Below, one piece after another: positions 1 to 9,945 of a stretch of DNA of 64,000 nucleotides (position 1 is the first letter of the stretch; each line of letters begins with the position of its first letter). This DNA is from Trifolium pratense (taxonomy: Eukaryota > Streptophyta > Magnoliopsida > Fabales > Fabaceae), in assembly GCF_020283565.1 (NCBI RefSeq), contig NC_060062.1, positions 30,440,251 to 30,504,250 on the forward strand, written 5' to 3'. A program made the translations under genes and the position numbers. The notes beneath the pieces were generated by a model. It was not told the DNA's origin and ran no database searches. It worked only from the letters and a program-made list of their open reading frames with translations.

Positions 1-30
1 AATGATCCTTGCCCCACGGTGGGCGCCAAT

Positions 31-784
31 TGTTGTGAATTCGTTAATAAAATCACACCAATATGAAACTTGATGTGTGGAGCAATTGAGTCAAGCAACC
101 AATATCAAAGAGTAGATAGAGATGATGATAATAATAATCCAAAAGCAAGTAAACAAATAAAAGAGAGAAGAGACACAAATCTTTGTTTACCCAGTTCGGT
201 TAAAATAACCTAGTCTAGGGGAGAGAGCAGCCCTCTGTTCCACTAGAATCAAATAAGTCACTTACAAGCAATTCCAAATTGGGTTACAAGAATTAGCAAA
301 CTCTAACTCTACTCAAATCCCGAATTCCTTCCCGTGATGAAGAAACTCAATTTGACCAAGTCTACCCAAGGTGAACAAAGCCAACAATAAACATTTGCCC
401 TAGAATTATACCAAAAGAAAACCCCTTTGTCCTTTCTCTAAAACCCTAACCTTTGATGGTGGCAAATCCTTATTATTTCTTTCACACTTTTTCTATGAAT
501 AAAGTGATCCCTATTTATAGAAAAATATATGCCAAAAAACTAGCAACAAATCTATTTTAAAATAAAACAAATCCAAGTCATAGTTCCCTTCAAGAAAAGA
601 TTTTTTTCACAAAAAAAAATCAACAAACCCGCATATTTCCGCCCGGGGCACAGGAATTTCCGCCCAGGGAGGAAAAACAGAAACTTTGCTTTTTGCTGCA
701 CACAAATTTCGCCTGGGGCGAAAAAATAGCAACTTGAAGAAATTTCCGACTTCTTGTTACCGAGATTTTAAGGCATATCCAACA
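31..784 (-). mobile_element. LTR of a gypsy-like retrotransposon running off the left edge
   Basis: On the minus strand the segment starts TGTTGGATATG and ends ATTCACAACA, the TG...CA ends of an LTR. Immediately beyond the minus-strand 3' end (bases 11-29) is TTGGCGCCCACCGTGGGGC, a primer-binding-site-type sequence seen in many plant Ty3/gypsy elements, so this is the 5' LTR and the coding part lies left of base 1. A minus-strand TATA box (CTATAAATAGGG, about 510-521) fits an LTR promoter. The start at 784 is inferred from the terminal motif, because the partner LTR is outside the window. Confidence 0.65.
510..521 (-). promoter_or_regulatory. TATA box of the gypsy-like LTR
   Basis: The minus strand reads CTATAAATAGGG. 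It lies mid-LTR and would drive transcription leftwards through the primer-binding site and off the window edge. Confidence 0.5.
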
Positions 785-879
785 AAAAAGACCAATGTTG
801 AGTAGTTGAAAAGATCTTGGTTTGGAGCTTTGCATAAGGCCCTATGAAGGATGACTCTGCTCAATAGGAGAGTTGTTGA

Positions 880-1140
880 TTTGGAGTCTTGCAAAGTACG
901 AGTTGTTGGAAGGAGGACCCTGAATGATAGATGAACTACTGAACTACTGATCTGAAATCTTGTTAAGGACGGGTCCTAGGAAGGACGACCTTGAATGACT
1001 AATGAACCGATGATATGGAATCTTGTTGAGGATGGTTCGTAGGAAGGACGACCCTGAAAGACATGTGAATTGCTGTTATCAAACCTAGTTGAGGACGAGT
1101 ATTAGGAAGGACAACCATGAATGCCTAGTGAGCTTTTTCA
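880..1140. repeat. Degenerate tandem repeat, period about 62-64 bp
   Basis: At least three diverged units share the order 'TTGTTGAGGA(C/T)G...TAGGAAGGACGACC(T/C)TGAATG...GAACTG'. The AGGAAGGACGACC core recurs near 972, 1036 and 1100, with a more diverged unit near 910. It may be the non-coding tandem zone of a decayed LTR element, as it abuts the LTR at 31-784. That origin is inference. Confidence 0.55.
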
Positions 1141-1768
1141 GTCGAAGTTTCTGGCCAGATTTATGAATACACCCAGAATGGGACTTACCATGAATACCCA
1201 TGTACTAGGATGTATCATATACTTTGAACTACCTTATAACTTCTCAAGGGGTGGATCCAAACGAAGACATCCCTAGTTGCGGAATGGGCAGGAGTGAAAT
1301 TTTAGAAGGTGTCTGACTCGTCTTGTGTTAAAAGTATTGTATCATAAGGCCTCCCATGCTGATCTCTATTGTTGTAGGATTTATCATGTTGATTTCCATG
1401 GTGACGAGAGATTGTTAATCATCCTTCCCTTTCTTGGTTTCACTCTTACTGATGTCCGTTTTAATGAGGCTAGGAAACAAGGCCGTTAAACTTCTAGATC
1501 GACCTCAACAATGACTATTTCTCCTTTGTCTGTATGGTTTTTCATCTTGAGTTACATAGTAGAGGATGGTGCTTCTAGCTTTGTCAAAGTCAGTCTTCCT
1601 AGAATGCAATTGTACATGGACTTGCAATATACCATGATGAATTGTGACTTCATAATGTTCTTGCTTGCTCCCTTTTCTGTGGTGACCAAGAGCTCAAAGT
1701 AACCCCATGTTAATTTGGTGGTTACACCATCAAATCCTCGGAGGTCGCTGGCGTTGTAATAAGAATTC

Positions 1769-1935
1769 ATAAACCGTTAAAATTGATGAGTCTCAATAAC
1801 ATATCAAATGATTTCAATTTCTTTAAAAAATTTCATGGATGATCTGTATAATATAAAGTTTCAATCCAACGGTGAATTTTGTAAATTTGTATTCGTTATA
1901 GTGTTATTCATAACTTGTGCAGCGTGCATCACTTA
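1769..1935 (+). repeat. Dispersed repeat, copy 1
   Basis: The segment includes GGATGATCTGTATAATAT and CAATCCAACGGTGAATTTTG. The last 120 bases of the window carry the reverse complement of the same block, and 34375-34505 a more diverged direct copy. Probably the subterminal part of a MITE family; ends not resolved. Confidence 0.5.
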
Positions 1936-2682
1936 ACCAAGTGGTGCCTCGTAGACATGGCCTACAATAAGACATTATATTGACTTAATTAGGGATCAAA
2001 AGTAAGGTTAGCTACAGATATTATTGAGACTATCCATAGAACACGTTCTTTCATTAGTGGTCCTTTCGCGGAAGGCACAATACATTTGTTAACTTATGTA
2101 CAATCCAAAATCCAAACAACCTTTTATTGGATGATATATGCCACATTACCAAAAGATATATTCGATATTGAATAGGAGAAAGTTCATGTAACCAAACTCA
2201 ATTATCAAATCACCAACCAACGTTTGTAATATGCAATGCATGTAGCACGTACCATATGTATGGTACCATTGTATGAACTATGAATTGACTTAGAGAAGAA
2301 TCGGTCTTAATTGCTCAATGATTTATTTATAAAGTATTATCATTTTGGCATGCTAACTATTTTTTGGTATGCATGTCAAATTGTCAACGATATATATTAT
2401 ATTCTTTTTTGACTCATCAATAGTGATATAATATTATATATATGTACGTCATGCAACATGCATATGCATGTTTGGATGATGGTCAAACTGTTCTAATAAA
2501 AAAAATCTCTCTTTGATTTTATTTTTCATGTGGACTTTTTAAAAATAAAATAAAAGGTTCATGTGGACCTTTTTAAAAATAAAATAAAAGGAATAAGGAG
2601 TTTATTTTGCGATGAATAAAATCAGTCAAGTTAATTGTGCATCCATTGTGAGCTGTGTTGTATTACTTATTTAGGATATTGT

Positions 2683-3211
2683 TGTTGGCGCAGCTGGAAA
2701 CTAGGCACAAAACACTTCAAGCTCACACAGGCTTGGCACGCAGGCAACAACACACGCGCGCGCTGCACTGTCACTTGGCCTCGCCAATGAGCACAGATGC
2801 ATCTACTGTTCTTGCTGCAACAATGGCGTTTGAATGGAAAAAATGAAAAACATTTGTGTAATTGAAGAAGATGAAGATTATAGGGGAAAATAGCTCAGAT
2901 TTTATTCATCCACTTGGGGGAAAATTAGTTAGTTACACACACTAATATGAGCCAAGCTCTTTTTATACTAGATCACCACAAAGTTGGTGATTCTCTTAGG
3001 CTCTAACCAACTAATAACTTCCTAACAAACTCTAACAACCTAGGTAGAACAAAATCTAACTGACTCTAACAAGCTTCACTAACAAACTTCACTAACAAAC
3101 TAACTAACTTGCTTTAGAAGCAATTAGTTACACTTTCACATTTGTTGCTTGCACACCAAGCCAACTTATTAACAATATGAATTAGCTCATTAGAATCATT
3201 TGGATTTAACA
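2683..3211 (-). repeat. 3' LTR of the miniature copia element
   Basis: Minus-strand ends are TGTTAAATCC and GCGCCAACA. The polypurine tract GGGGAAG precedes the LTR directly. The outer ~96 bp match the other LTR with about one difference (GCAACAAC against GCAAGAAC). Confidence 0.85.
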
Positions 3212-3218
3212 CTTCCCC

Positions 3219-4034
3219 TTAATTCATGTTGTCCACTGTCTCAATTCCCATTTCACTTCTCAATTTTTCAAACACCTGTACTTTTACAGCCTTGGTTAAC
3301 AAGTCTGCAACTTGCTCTTCACTTCTGCAATACATTAGAGCCAAGTTACCATTGCTTACCTGCTCTCTTAAGTAATGGAACCTCAGCTCTATATGCTTGC
3401 TTCTTCCATGAGCAATAGGGTTCTTTGCAAGATTGATAGCAGACACATTATCAATCTTCAAAGTAACTGTTTCACACCTGTCTTGACTGATTTCTTCAAT
3501 TAGGTTTTTCAACCAAATGGCTTGACAGGTGCTGAGTGATGCTGCTATATACTCTGCCTCACATGAGGATAAGGCCACTACAGGTTCCTTCTTTGAACAC
3601 CATGATATTGGTGATCCACCATAGAAAAACATATAACCAGCAGTTGATTTTCTATCTTCATGATCACCACACCAATTTGAATCTGTATAGCCAATCAGCT
3701 TGCATTCTTTGTCTCTGTCACTTGCAGGGAACATGATACCATAGTTTATGGTACCTTTCACATATCTAAGTATTCTTTTCACTGCAATCAAGTGTGACCC
3801 TTTAGGCCTTTCCATGAACCTGCTAGCAATCCCTACACTGTAAGCCAAGTCAGGCCTTGTATTGCACAAATACCTCAGAGAGCCAATCAGCTTTCTATAG
3901 AATGTAGGGTCTACATCCTCTTCTTCTGCACACTTTGTTAGCTGTGACCTTGGCTCAGCAGGTGACAATGCAACATTGCATTTGTCCATCTCAAACTTCT
4001 TCAAAATCTCTGATGCATATCTGGTTTGGTGCAT
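3219..4034 (-). pseudogene. copia reverse transcriptase C-terminus plus RNase H
   Basis: The 271-residue frame carries hallmarks of the copia polyprotein end: 'MHQTRYASEILKKF', 'LIGSLRYLCNTRPDLAYSV', RNase H block 'GYTDSNWCGDHEDRKSTAGY', 'SSCEAEYIAAS', 'RSKHIELRFHYLRE' and terminal 'EEQVADLLTKAV'. The catalytic YVDD part of the polymerase is absent, so only an RNase H-like region remains. It can be read without interruption but has no other polyprotein part to be made with. The listed start is simply the first ATG after the deletion joint. Confidence 0.85.
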
Positions 4035-4054
4035 TAAGATTCCTTGCTCATTCC

Positions 4055-4276
4055 TCAGAAACTCAATGCCTTGTAGTCTTTCTTCTTCAATTCTTTGTGT
4101 TGTGTTCTTTGAACCTCTGTTGCACCTTCTGAGAGTGATTCCACACCATTAATCACTTGTTCCATCACATCTTGATAATTGAACAAAACTTTCATCTGTT
4201 TGCTCCAATTATCATAATTCTTTCCATCCAAAACTGGTAGATTCGCAGGGAATTGACCATTGTTAAAGGTTGCCAT
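4055..4276 (-). pseudogene. copia Gag N-terminal fragment
   Basis: The frame begins MATFNNGQFPANLPVLDGKN and continues with 'YDNWSKQMKVLF', the N-terminal signature of plant copia Gag (DUF4219/UBN2 type). It stops after ~71 residues, where the element jumps into reverse transcriptase sequence. The junction lies in GACTACAAGGCATTGAGTTTC, where Gag 'KKDYKAL' and RT 'GIEFLRNEQG' overlap in different frames, which suggests deletion at a short microhomology. Confidence 0.8.
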
Positions 4277-4309
4277 GGTTAAAGCACGAACCAGGCTCTT
4301 GATGCCAGA

Positions 4310-4413
4310 TGTTGGCGCAGCTGGAAACTAGGCACAAAACACTTCAAGCTCACACAGGCTTGGCACGCAGGCAAGAACACACGCGCGCGCTGCACTGTCA
4401 CTTGGATTTAACA
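4310..4413 (-). repeat. 5' LTR of the miniature copia element, internally deleted
   Basis: Compared with the 3' LTR this copy skips from CACTTGG directly to ATTTAACA, losing about 425 bp between the short similar motifs CACTTGG and CATTTGG. The ends and the flanking ATTGT duplication are preserved. Confidence 0.82.
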
Positions 4414-4418
4414 ATTGT

Positions 4419-4829
4419 GAATACTCTAATACACATCATATTTAAATATATATTGGTATATTGACGAGGTGAATAATATGATAAATCTAAAAATTAGTAA
4501 ATATTATCTATCAACCTATCAAAATTATCCACTTTAAACAATATGTGTATATTCAAATAAAATGTGTATAAAAAATTCATCTTAAAAAAATAAGAGTCTT
4601 TAAAATTAGTGGTAGAAGAACAGAAAGTATTCTCTTCTAGATAAAAAGCAGGCCTGTGTACACTCCATGTGGTCGCAAGGCCTCAACGTCAGGCCCCAAA
4701 ACGTTTTCAACTTTTAATTACTCTGTATTTAATTTTAAATAGGTATAAATTATTTTGTTTTTGTATCTATAGTTCTTTGTATGACACTTGTATTGCTCAA
4801 TTAAGGATCTTACTATCTTTTCTTCCATT
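4419..4829. other. AT-rich spacer
   Basis: I see no gene and no clear repeat. Both strands are broken by stops. Confidence 0.4.
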
Positions 4830-5281
4830 GTCAGGCTAGTGAAGACTGGTCCCATCATTTCTTTCATTGTCATTTTGTTACAAGAGTCTGAAAAGTTGTT
4901 TATAGATGGTTAGAAGAGGTTGTTTTGACAAATTTGGAGGGATGAAACCACTTTATAGAATTTGGTACTATGGTTAAATAAAAAAAATGGTAAACTTAAC
5001 GAGTAAGACATTTGATAAGGTTGACTACTACTTGGTGTATTTGGAAGTTAAGAAATAATGTGGTGTTCAATGCGATTACTTCAAACATTTTTCAATTTGT
5101 AGATGATATTAAAACTACTTCCTGATTTTGGTTTAGAGGACACAAAGGACGGAAATCCATCTTTTCTTTTTATGAATGGTGTATATCCATCCTCATGTAT
5201 GTCTCCAAAACATAAAATTATTTGTTTTGTATTGTAAGGGGTTGAGTACCCCTTACTCCCTTATAAAAAAAAAAAAAAAAT
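4830..5281 (+). mobile_element. 3' end of a LINE (non-LTR retrotransposon)
   Basis: The plus strand encodes, with stops and frame shifts, the end of a plant LINE ORF2: 'SFHCHFVTRV' (zinc-binding region remnant), then 'TTTWCIWKLRNNVVFNA' and 'FYEWCISILMYVS'. The same WCIW.LRNN pattern occurs in the better-preserved LINE at 57.6-58.1 kb. A 3' UTR and a 16-base poly(A) run (5265-5280) follow. The 5' part is missing, as usual for LINE copies. Confidence 0.72.
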
Positions 5282-5707
5282 TTTACTACGAAAGATATAT
5301 TAGCTCAGAAACCTAATCGAAACTTTTGTTAATTTAAGGATTTATTTAAATATTTCTAAGTAAATTTCAAATTTTTTAGATAAATATTTTTCAATTTTTC
5401 TAAGTAATTTTTTTTAAGGTACAGATAAGAGGGAATGGGGAAGCTTGGCATGCTAAGCGTAAAAAAAGATGGAATGTTTTGTGTGCACTATAGCACTACA
5501 TGAGCACACCTCATAAACTATTAATGACCCCTCTTTTGTCTCACTCTTCATAGACAAATTTCCTCAACATTGCAATTAGCAACAAACACATCTCTAGTAC
5601 CTCATCATACATGTCTAAAACAAATTAATCTTGCTTGTTTTTTTGTGTCTACTTTTTTGTTGGCAATGTTACATAAAAACTTTGGGGTCTAATCTATCTT
5701 ATAGATA
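5282..5707. other. AT-rich spacer
   Basis: Nothing recognisable beyond short A/T runs. Confidence 0.4.
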
Positions 5708-5716
5708 AGCAATGGA

Positions 5717-6584
5717 GGCCAATGCTAGGGTGGGAGACCATGACATGTCTCTCACCGGTGCACCATATGATATGTGGATTGGATTGAATGTGTACATGAT
5801 ATTATGGTGTACTGTCAGTATTATATTATTTATTAATTTTTTTGAAAAAAAAAAGTTTTAAATTTTTCTGGAAAAAAGTTTTCTATCTTTTTTTCGGGCA
5901 CAAAATTTTCGATTTTTTCTTTTGGAAAAAAAGTTCCTAATTTTTGGGGGAAAAAATTTCGATTTCACATAAAAGCAATTCCAGAGTTTTTCTGGGAAAA
6001 AAATTTTCCGTTCTTTTTTCGGGAAAAAAGTTTCGGATATTTTTCAAAAAAAAAAGTTTTTGTTTTTTTATGGAAAAAGTTCAGATTTTTCCCAAAAAAA
6101 ATTTCCGATTTTTTGGGAAAAATAGTTTCGAAATGTTCACCTAAAAATTATTGTCGATACAAAAAAGAGTAAAAAAATAGAAAATATTTGAAACTTTTTT
6201 TTCCGAATAAAATATTGGATCTTTTTCAGAAAAAAAATCGGAAACTTTATTTTCGGAAAATATCCAAAACTTTTTTTTTTGAAAAAAGAACGAAAACTTT
6301 TTTGTTCAGCAAAGACTCCGGAATTGTTTTTTTCTAAAATCGAAACTTTTTTCCTTAAAAATTTGGAACTTTTTTTTCGAAAAAAAAAACCGAAATTTTT
6401 TTTCCAAAAAAAAAATAGAAAAATTTTATCCGGAAAAATTGAAAACTTTTTTTTTTCAAAAAAATTAATAAATAATATAATACTGACAGTACACCATAAT
6501 ATCATGTACACATTCAATCCAATCCACATATCATATGGTGCACCGGTGAGAGACATGTCATGGTCTCCCACCCTAGCATTGGCC
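5717..6584. mobile_element. Long foldback element (MULE-type MITE), near-perfect palindrome
   Basis: The element is bounded by a perfect 9-bp target duplication AGCAATGGA (5708-5716 and 6585-6593), the duplication size of Mutator-like transposition. Its ends are exact inverted repeats beginning GGCCAATGCTAGGGTGGGAG. I read about 140 bp of each arm as identical. The remaining centre is an array of A/T-rich blocks of the form 'GGGAAAAAAGTTTCGGATTTT' in the left half and their complements in the right half, so almost the whole 868 bp can fold on itself. Predicted reading frames across it are runs of K/F/S and not genes. No transposase is present. Confidence 0.9.
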
Positions 6585-6593
6585 AGCAATGGA

Positions 6594-7036
6594 ATACACG
6601 TCTTTTACATAGTTCATTATTAAATTCTATAAAGTTTTGTATGATCCTTTTCAAAACGAAAGGTAAAGAAATTAATAAGGGTTCATGCTTCTTATAATTT
6701 TAAATTTCAATTTAAAAGTCATAGTTGGATGCACGAAGGAAATAACGTTCTTCTTTTTGCATTATCGATTGGTTCGTACCCATAGAAACTTAACTCAATC
6801 TCAATTTGTATGGGGTTGCTTTTTGCACTCTTTTTCTCAAATACTTACTCCTTTGCATCATTTTGTTTTCTTTTCAAAATGTCCATCACTAAAAGTTTAC
6901 TTTTGAATGCATATTCTTTTTAAATGTATATTGTCCTGCGAAAATTTTCACATTATAGAAAACGTGTCTCCAAAGTTATCATTTCATAGGTATTTTAGTT
7001 GTGGCTAATTTAGAATAGTTGTTCTTCCCCTTTTAA
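6594..7036. other. AT-rich spacer
   Basis: No gene or repeat structure seen. Confidence 0.4.
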
Positions 7037-7387
7037 ATTAGGATAATATGTGTTGATCCCCTTTAATGTGGCGAGTTTTGGTTTACTTCTCTATATTTTT
7101 TTTGTTTTTGTTTATCCCTTGTAATATGAAGATTTTCTCGTTTACCCCTCATGGAATATGTTAACTTAAGATTCCACATAACTGATGATGTGACATGGTT
7201 AGTGAGGGGGATAAACCAAAATTCGCTAACATTACACATGGCAAAATCATGGAATTTTAAGGTCATGTATTCAATGAAGGGGGTAAATGATTGAATCTTT
7301 ACATTACAAGGGGTAATAGAAAAAAATATTATAAGGGATAAACCAAAACTTGTCCATATTGTAGGGATTAAACACCTATTAACCCTT
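7037..7387. mobile_element. Foldback MITE, about 350 bp
   Basis: The left half (GAGTTTTGGTTTACTTCTC ... TTTATCCCTTGTAATATGAAG) is mirrored in reverse complement by the right half (TACATTACAAGGGGTAATAG ... ATAAACCAAAACTTGTCC ... TTAACCC). Arms are diverged but co-linear. I could not fix a target duplication, so the ends are approximate. Confidence 0.6.
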
Positions 7388-7423
7388 AAATGAATTAGAA
7401 TCTCTCCATGTTGGATAGGGATT

Positions 7424-7605
7424 TGCTGCAGTAAATTTCCACAAAGTTTAACACAGTTTGAAATCACAACCATCAAATGTAGATCAGACAATCAGTTATG
7501 AAATTACTCAAAACGATCTCAACCACATGATTTTAATCGGACGGTTGTTATATAAAACAGTGTGAAAACTGTGTCAAAAATGACAGCAGGAAATCTGTTT
7601 CCCTC
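7424..7605. mobile_element. Possible small MITE with imperfect inverted ends
   Basis: Left end GCTGCAGTAAATTTCC and right end GACAGCAGGAAATC are imperfect inverted repeats. Paired inner segments carry ACACAGTTT / AAACTGTGT and CAACCATCAAATG / CGGACGGTTGTT. Weak case, no target duplication found. Confidence 0.35.
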
Positions 7606-9832
7606 CATGTTCTCCCATTTATTTGGAGATATGTTTTAGTAATGTAAAATTTACTGAAAAATATTTTTTTAATGTGAGCAATACAAAAGAGTGAATGGCA
7701 ACCATCTTAATTTGGAGGGTTTTTTTTTACGATATTCATTAATTAAAATTGACAGAGTACAACGATGCAATATAAATTCAAAGTTTTTAAAAATAAAAAA
7801 AGGATAGATCTGCGAACAAACTCACAGTATCCATGATAATTGCGTAAGCCTACAAATTTAAATATGAATATATTGAAGTGTCCGGAATATCCATGCATCT
7901 GAATCTGATGATAGCAAAGTCGACATTAATTAAATCTGCTCTAGATGCAAATTAATCCTCAACCTAAATCAAATAAACATCTCATAAAGACGGAACAACA
8001 AAGTATACCCTAAAAAAATAAAAACAAATAAATGCTACATTATTTTCCCCTTATATTGGAGGTGCTTCTTATTGAACTTCTATTGAAGTTCATTTTACAC
8101 TTATAAAATGGATTGCAAAAAAACATTGTAAGGTGAACTCTCAGCATTTTAAGTAAAATGCTACTTTATTATCCCTTTATATTGGTTTCATAATTTTTTA
8201 TTTTTGTTAAAAATAGTTACACCTTTTTTACAGAGCTCATATTACAACTCTAAAATGAACTAAGTTATTATACTCAAGTGGTTAGTGAATTTCACTAAAG
8301 GACGGACTTTACTTATCATGGATCTTGGCGAGACTTGAAATATGAACTGCCAAAATCCAAATGTGAATAAAATTAAAGAAAAAAATAATATTGTAAGTAT
8401 TTAATAAATAATTTTGATTGAATTAATGAATAATTTAGAGCCTTCGATTAAATTAAGATGGAGAGATAAGATTTAGTGTCAAAATAAACTTTGAAACCTT
8501 ATCCTTCTTTTCACTAGAGACTAAAAAGCCAATAAATGATAGATTCAAAATTAAGTTATTAACTCATTCATTCATCAAACATTAGATTGAAACATGATAT
8601 AATATTTTATAGGCTATTAGACTGACCCAGGGGATCTCAAAAAATAAGGGGCCTCAAGTTTTCGGTTTAGTTTATATTTTTTAATATATTTATTTGGGAA
8701 TATTAAAGTATTAGTCAATTGTGAAATTTACAGAAATATATTTACTGGCCTAACTTTGAGTCATTTATTTATATAAAATGATGCTATGATTGTTGGATCA
8801 AATCCCTCTTTTTCCATTTTTATAAAAAAAATCAATCCAATTGCATTTTTTGTCTTTTTTTAAAATTATTTTTACTATGCAAGACATCAAATCATTGATT
8901 ATCATAAAAATTATTATACTTTTATACTATATAAATTTATTTTCTTTTTTTTTGACAAAAACTTATAAATATTCATGTAAGACATGCATATGTATATTTT
9001 CTTAACTGAATGTTGATCCAACGTGAGTTGAACTTCCCAACTTTGATCGAGAATTTGTATATTTTCTTGCCCCCATAGAACAACATAGTTTTGCTCAAAT
9101 GAAACATTGTTTCAGTTAACACCTTTGACGTGTAACGGAACAAGAAAGAAAAACAACAAAAGAAAATATGGACGACAAAAATTCACTGTGTGTTTTTTTT
9201 TTTTAAAATAATAATATGAGAATTGTTTAATTGTGTCTGATTACAAGATTTTATATATGTAGAGGACACGATAAGAGAGATATGACTGGACAAACTAACA
9301 TATTTTGTCTTAATCTAACGCAGAGTCCATTTGATGCGCATAATAAGATAGCGACAAAAAATACATATGAAGATGGATAAAGATATGACATCATAGTGAT
9401 ACATTAAATATTTATCCTATAATATGTTTGATACACGCATGATAAGAAACATGACAACATTATTTACTAGTACTTTTTAAATTTTAATTTTGTACCTTTT
9501 TTATTTTTATAACCATGACAGGATTTTGTGCCCAAACCTAGCTACGTACATAAAATATTTTTTTTCTGTCATTTTTATTCAATTTTTAAGACAAACATCA
9601 GAGGATAGGGTTAGACGAAAAAGATGAGGGAATTCTTAGTGAATCAAAGCATTAGGATTAAAAGGTTTTTGGTTGAGATTGTAGGGTTGACAAACACATT
9701 GCAAACACCTTGAACAATTAGCTAGGAATCATTCGAGGAAGGATCAAAACTTTCTCTAGTGAGTTCTTAAGTGAAATCTATCAACTGAGAAGTTTGAGAG
9801 GAAAGAAATGAAAATAAATATTTGTTCTTGGA
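7606..9832. other. Long AT-rich interval without a gene
   Basis: No reading frame or splice-supported gene is visible on either strand. Bases about 8265-8350 vaguely resemble a decayed tRNA-derived SINE but lack clear boxes. Otherwise nothing. Confidence 0.4.
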
Positions 9833-9945
9833 TTTTTTTTTTTAAAAGAACAAACTCAACTCATTTTATTACTCAAATAATTGTTAATACAAGGAGGAAT
9901 AGACTCAAAGATACAACGACTAGGCCTAAAATATGCCGTCCTTGC
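9833..9945 (-). mobile_element. LINE-like 3' tail on the minus strand
   Basis: Read on the minus strand, a short 3' UTR-like segment (ATAAAATGAGTTGAGTTTG) leads into an oligo(A) run, seen on the plus strand as T(11) at 9833-9843. This looks like the 3' end of a LINE copy that was later interrupted by the LTR element at 9946. No coding motif remains, so the call rests on the tail only. Confidence 0.35.

Larger units (their letters stand above)
785..2677. other. Decayed repeat DNA without a gene
   Basis: Bases about 880-1140 hold a degenerate tandem array (separate entry). From 1150 to 1760 there are only short reading frames, with nothing recognisable. Bases 1769-1935 match a dispersed repeat also seen near 34.4 kb and at the right edge. 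Bases 2525-2591 are two copies of a 33-34-bp unit (TTCATGTGGAC plus an A-rich tail). The rest is AT-rich sequence in which I see nothing. Confidence 0.5.
2683..4413 (-). mobile_element. Miniature, internally deleted Ty1/copia retrotransposon
   Basis: The element is bounded by a perfect 5-bp target duplication, ATTGT, at 2678-2682 and 4414-4418. On the minus strand it runs: 5' LTR (4310-4413), degenerate Met-tRNA-type primer site (CTGGCATCAAGAGC), the first ~70 residues of Gag, a direct jump into the end of reverse transcriptase, RNase H, a purine tract (AAGGGGAAG), and 3' LTR (2683-3211). Protease, integrase and most of reverse transcriptase are missing. The two LTRs share the ~96 bp beginning TGTTGGCGCAGC, but the 5' copy is 104 bp against 529 bp for the 3' copy. 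This is a dead, non-autonomous copy. Confidence 0.88.

Noticed and set aside
6137..6623. Open frames of 150 and 114 codons on opposite strands
   Set aside because: They are Lys/Phe/Ser strings produced by the A/T palindrome; both strands are open because the arms mirror each other.
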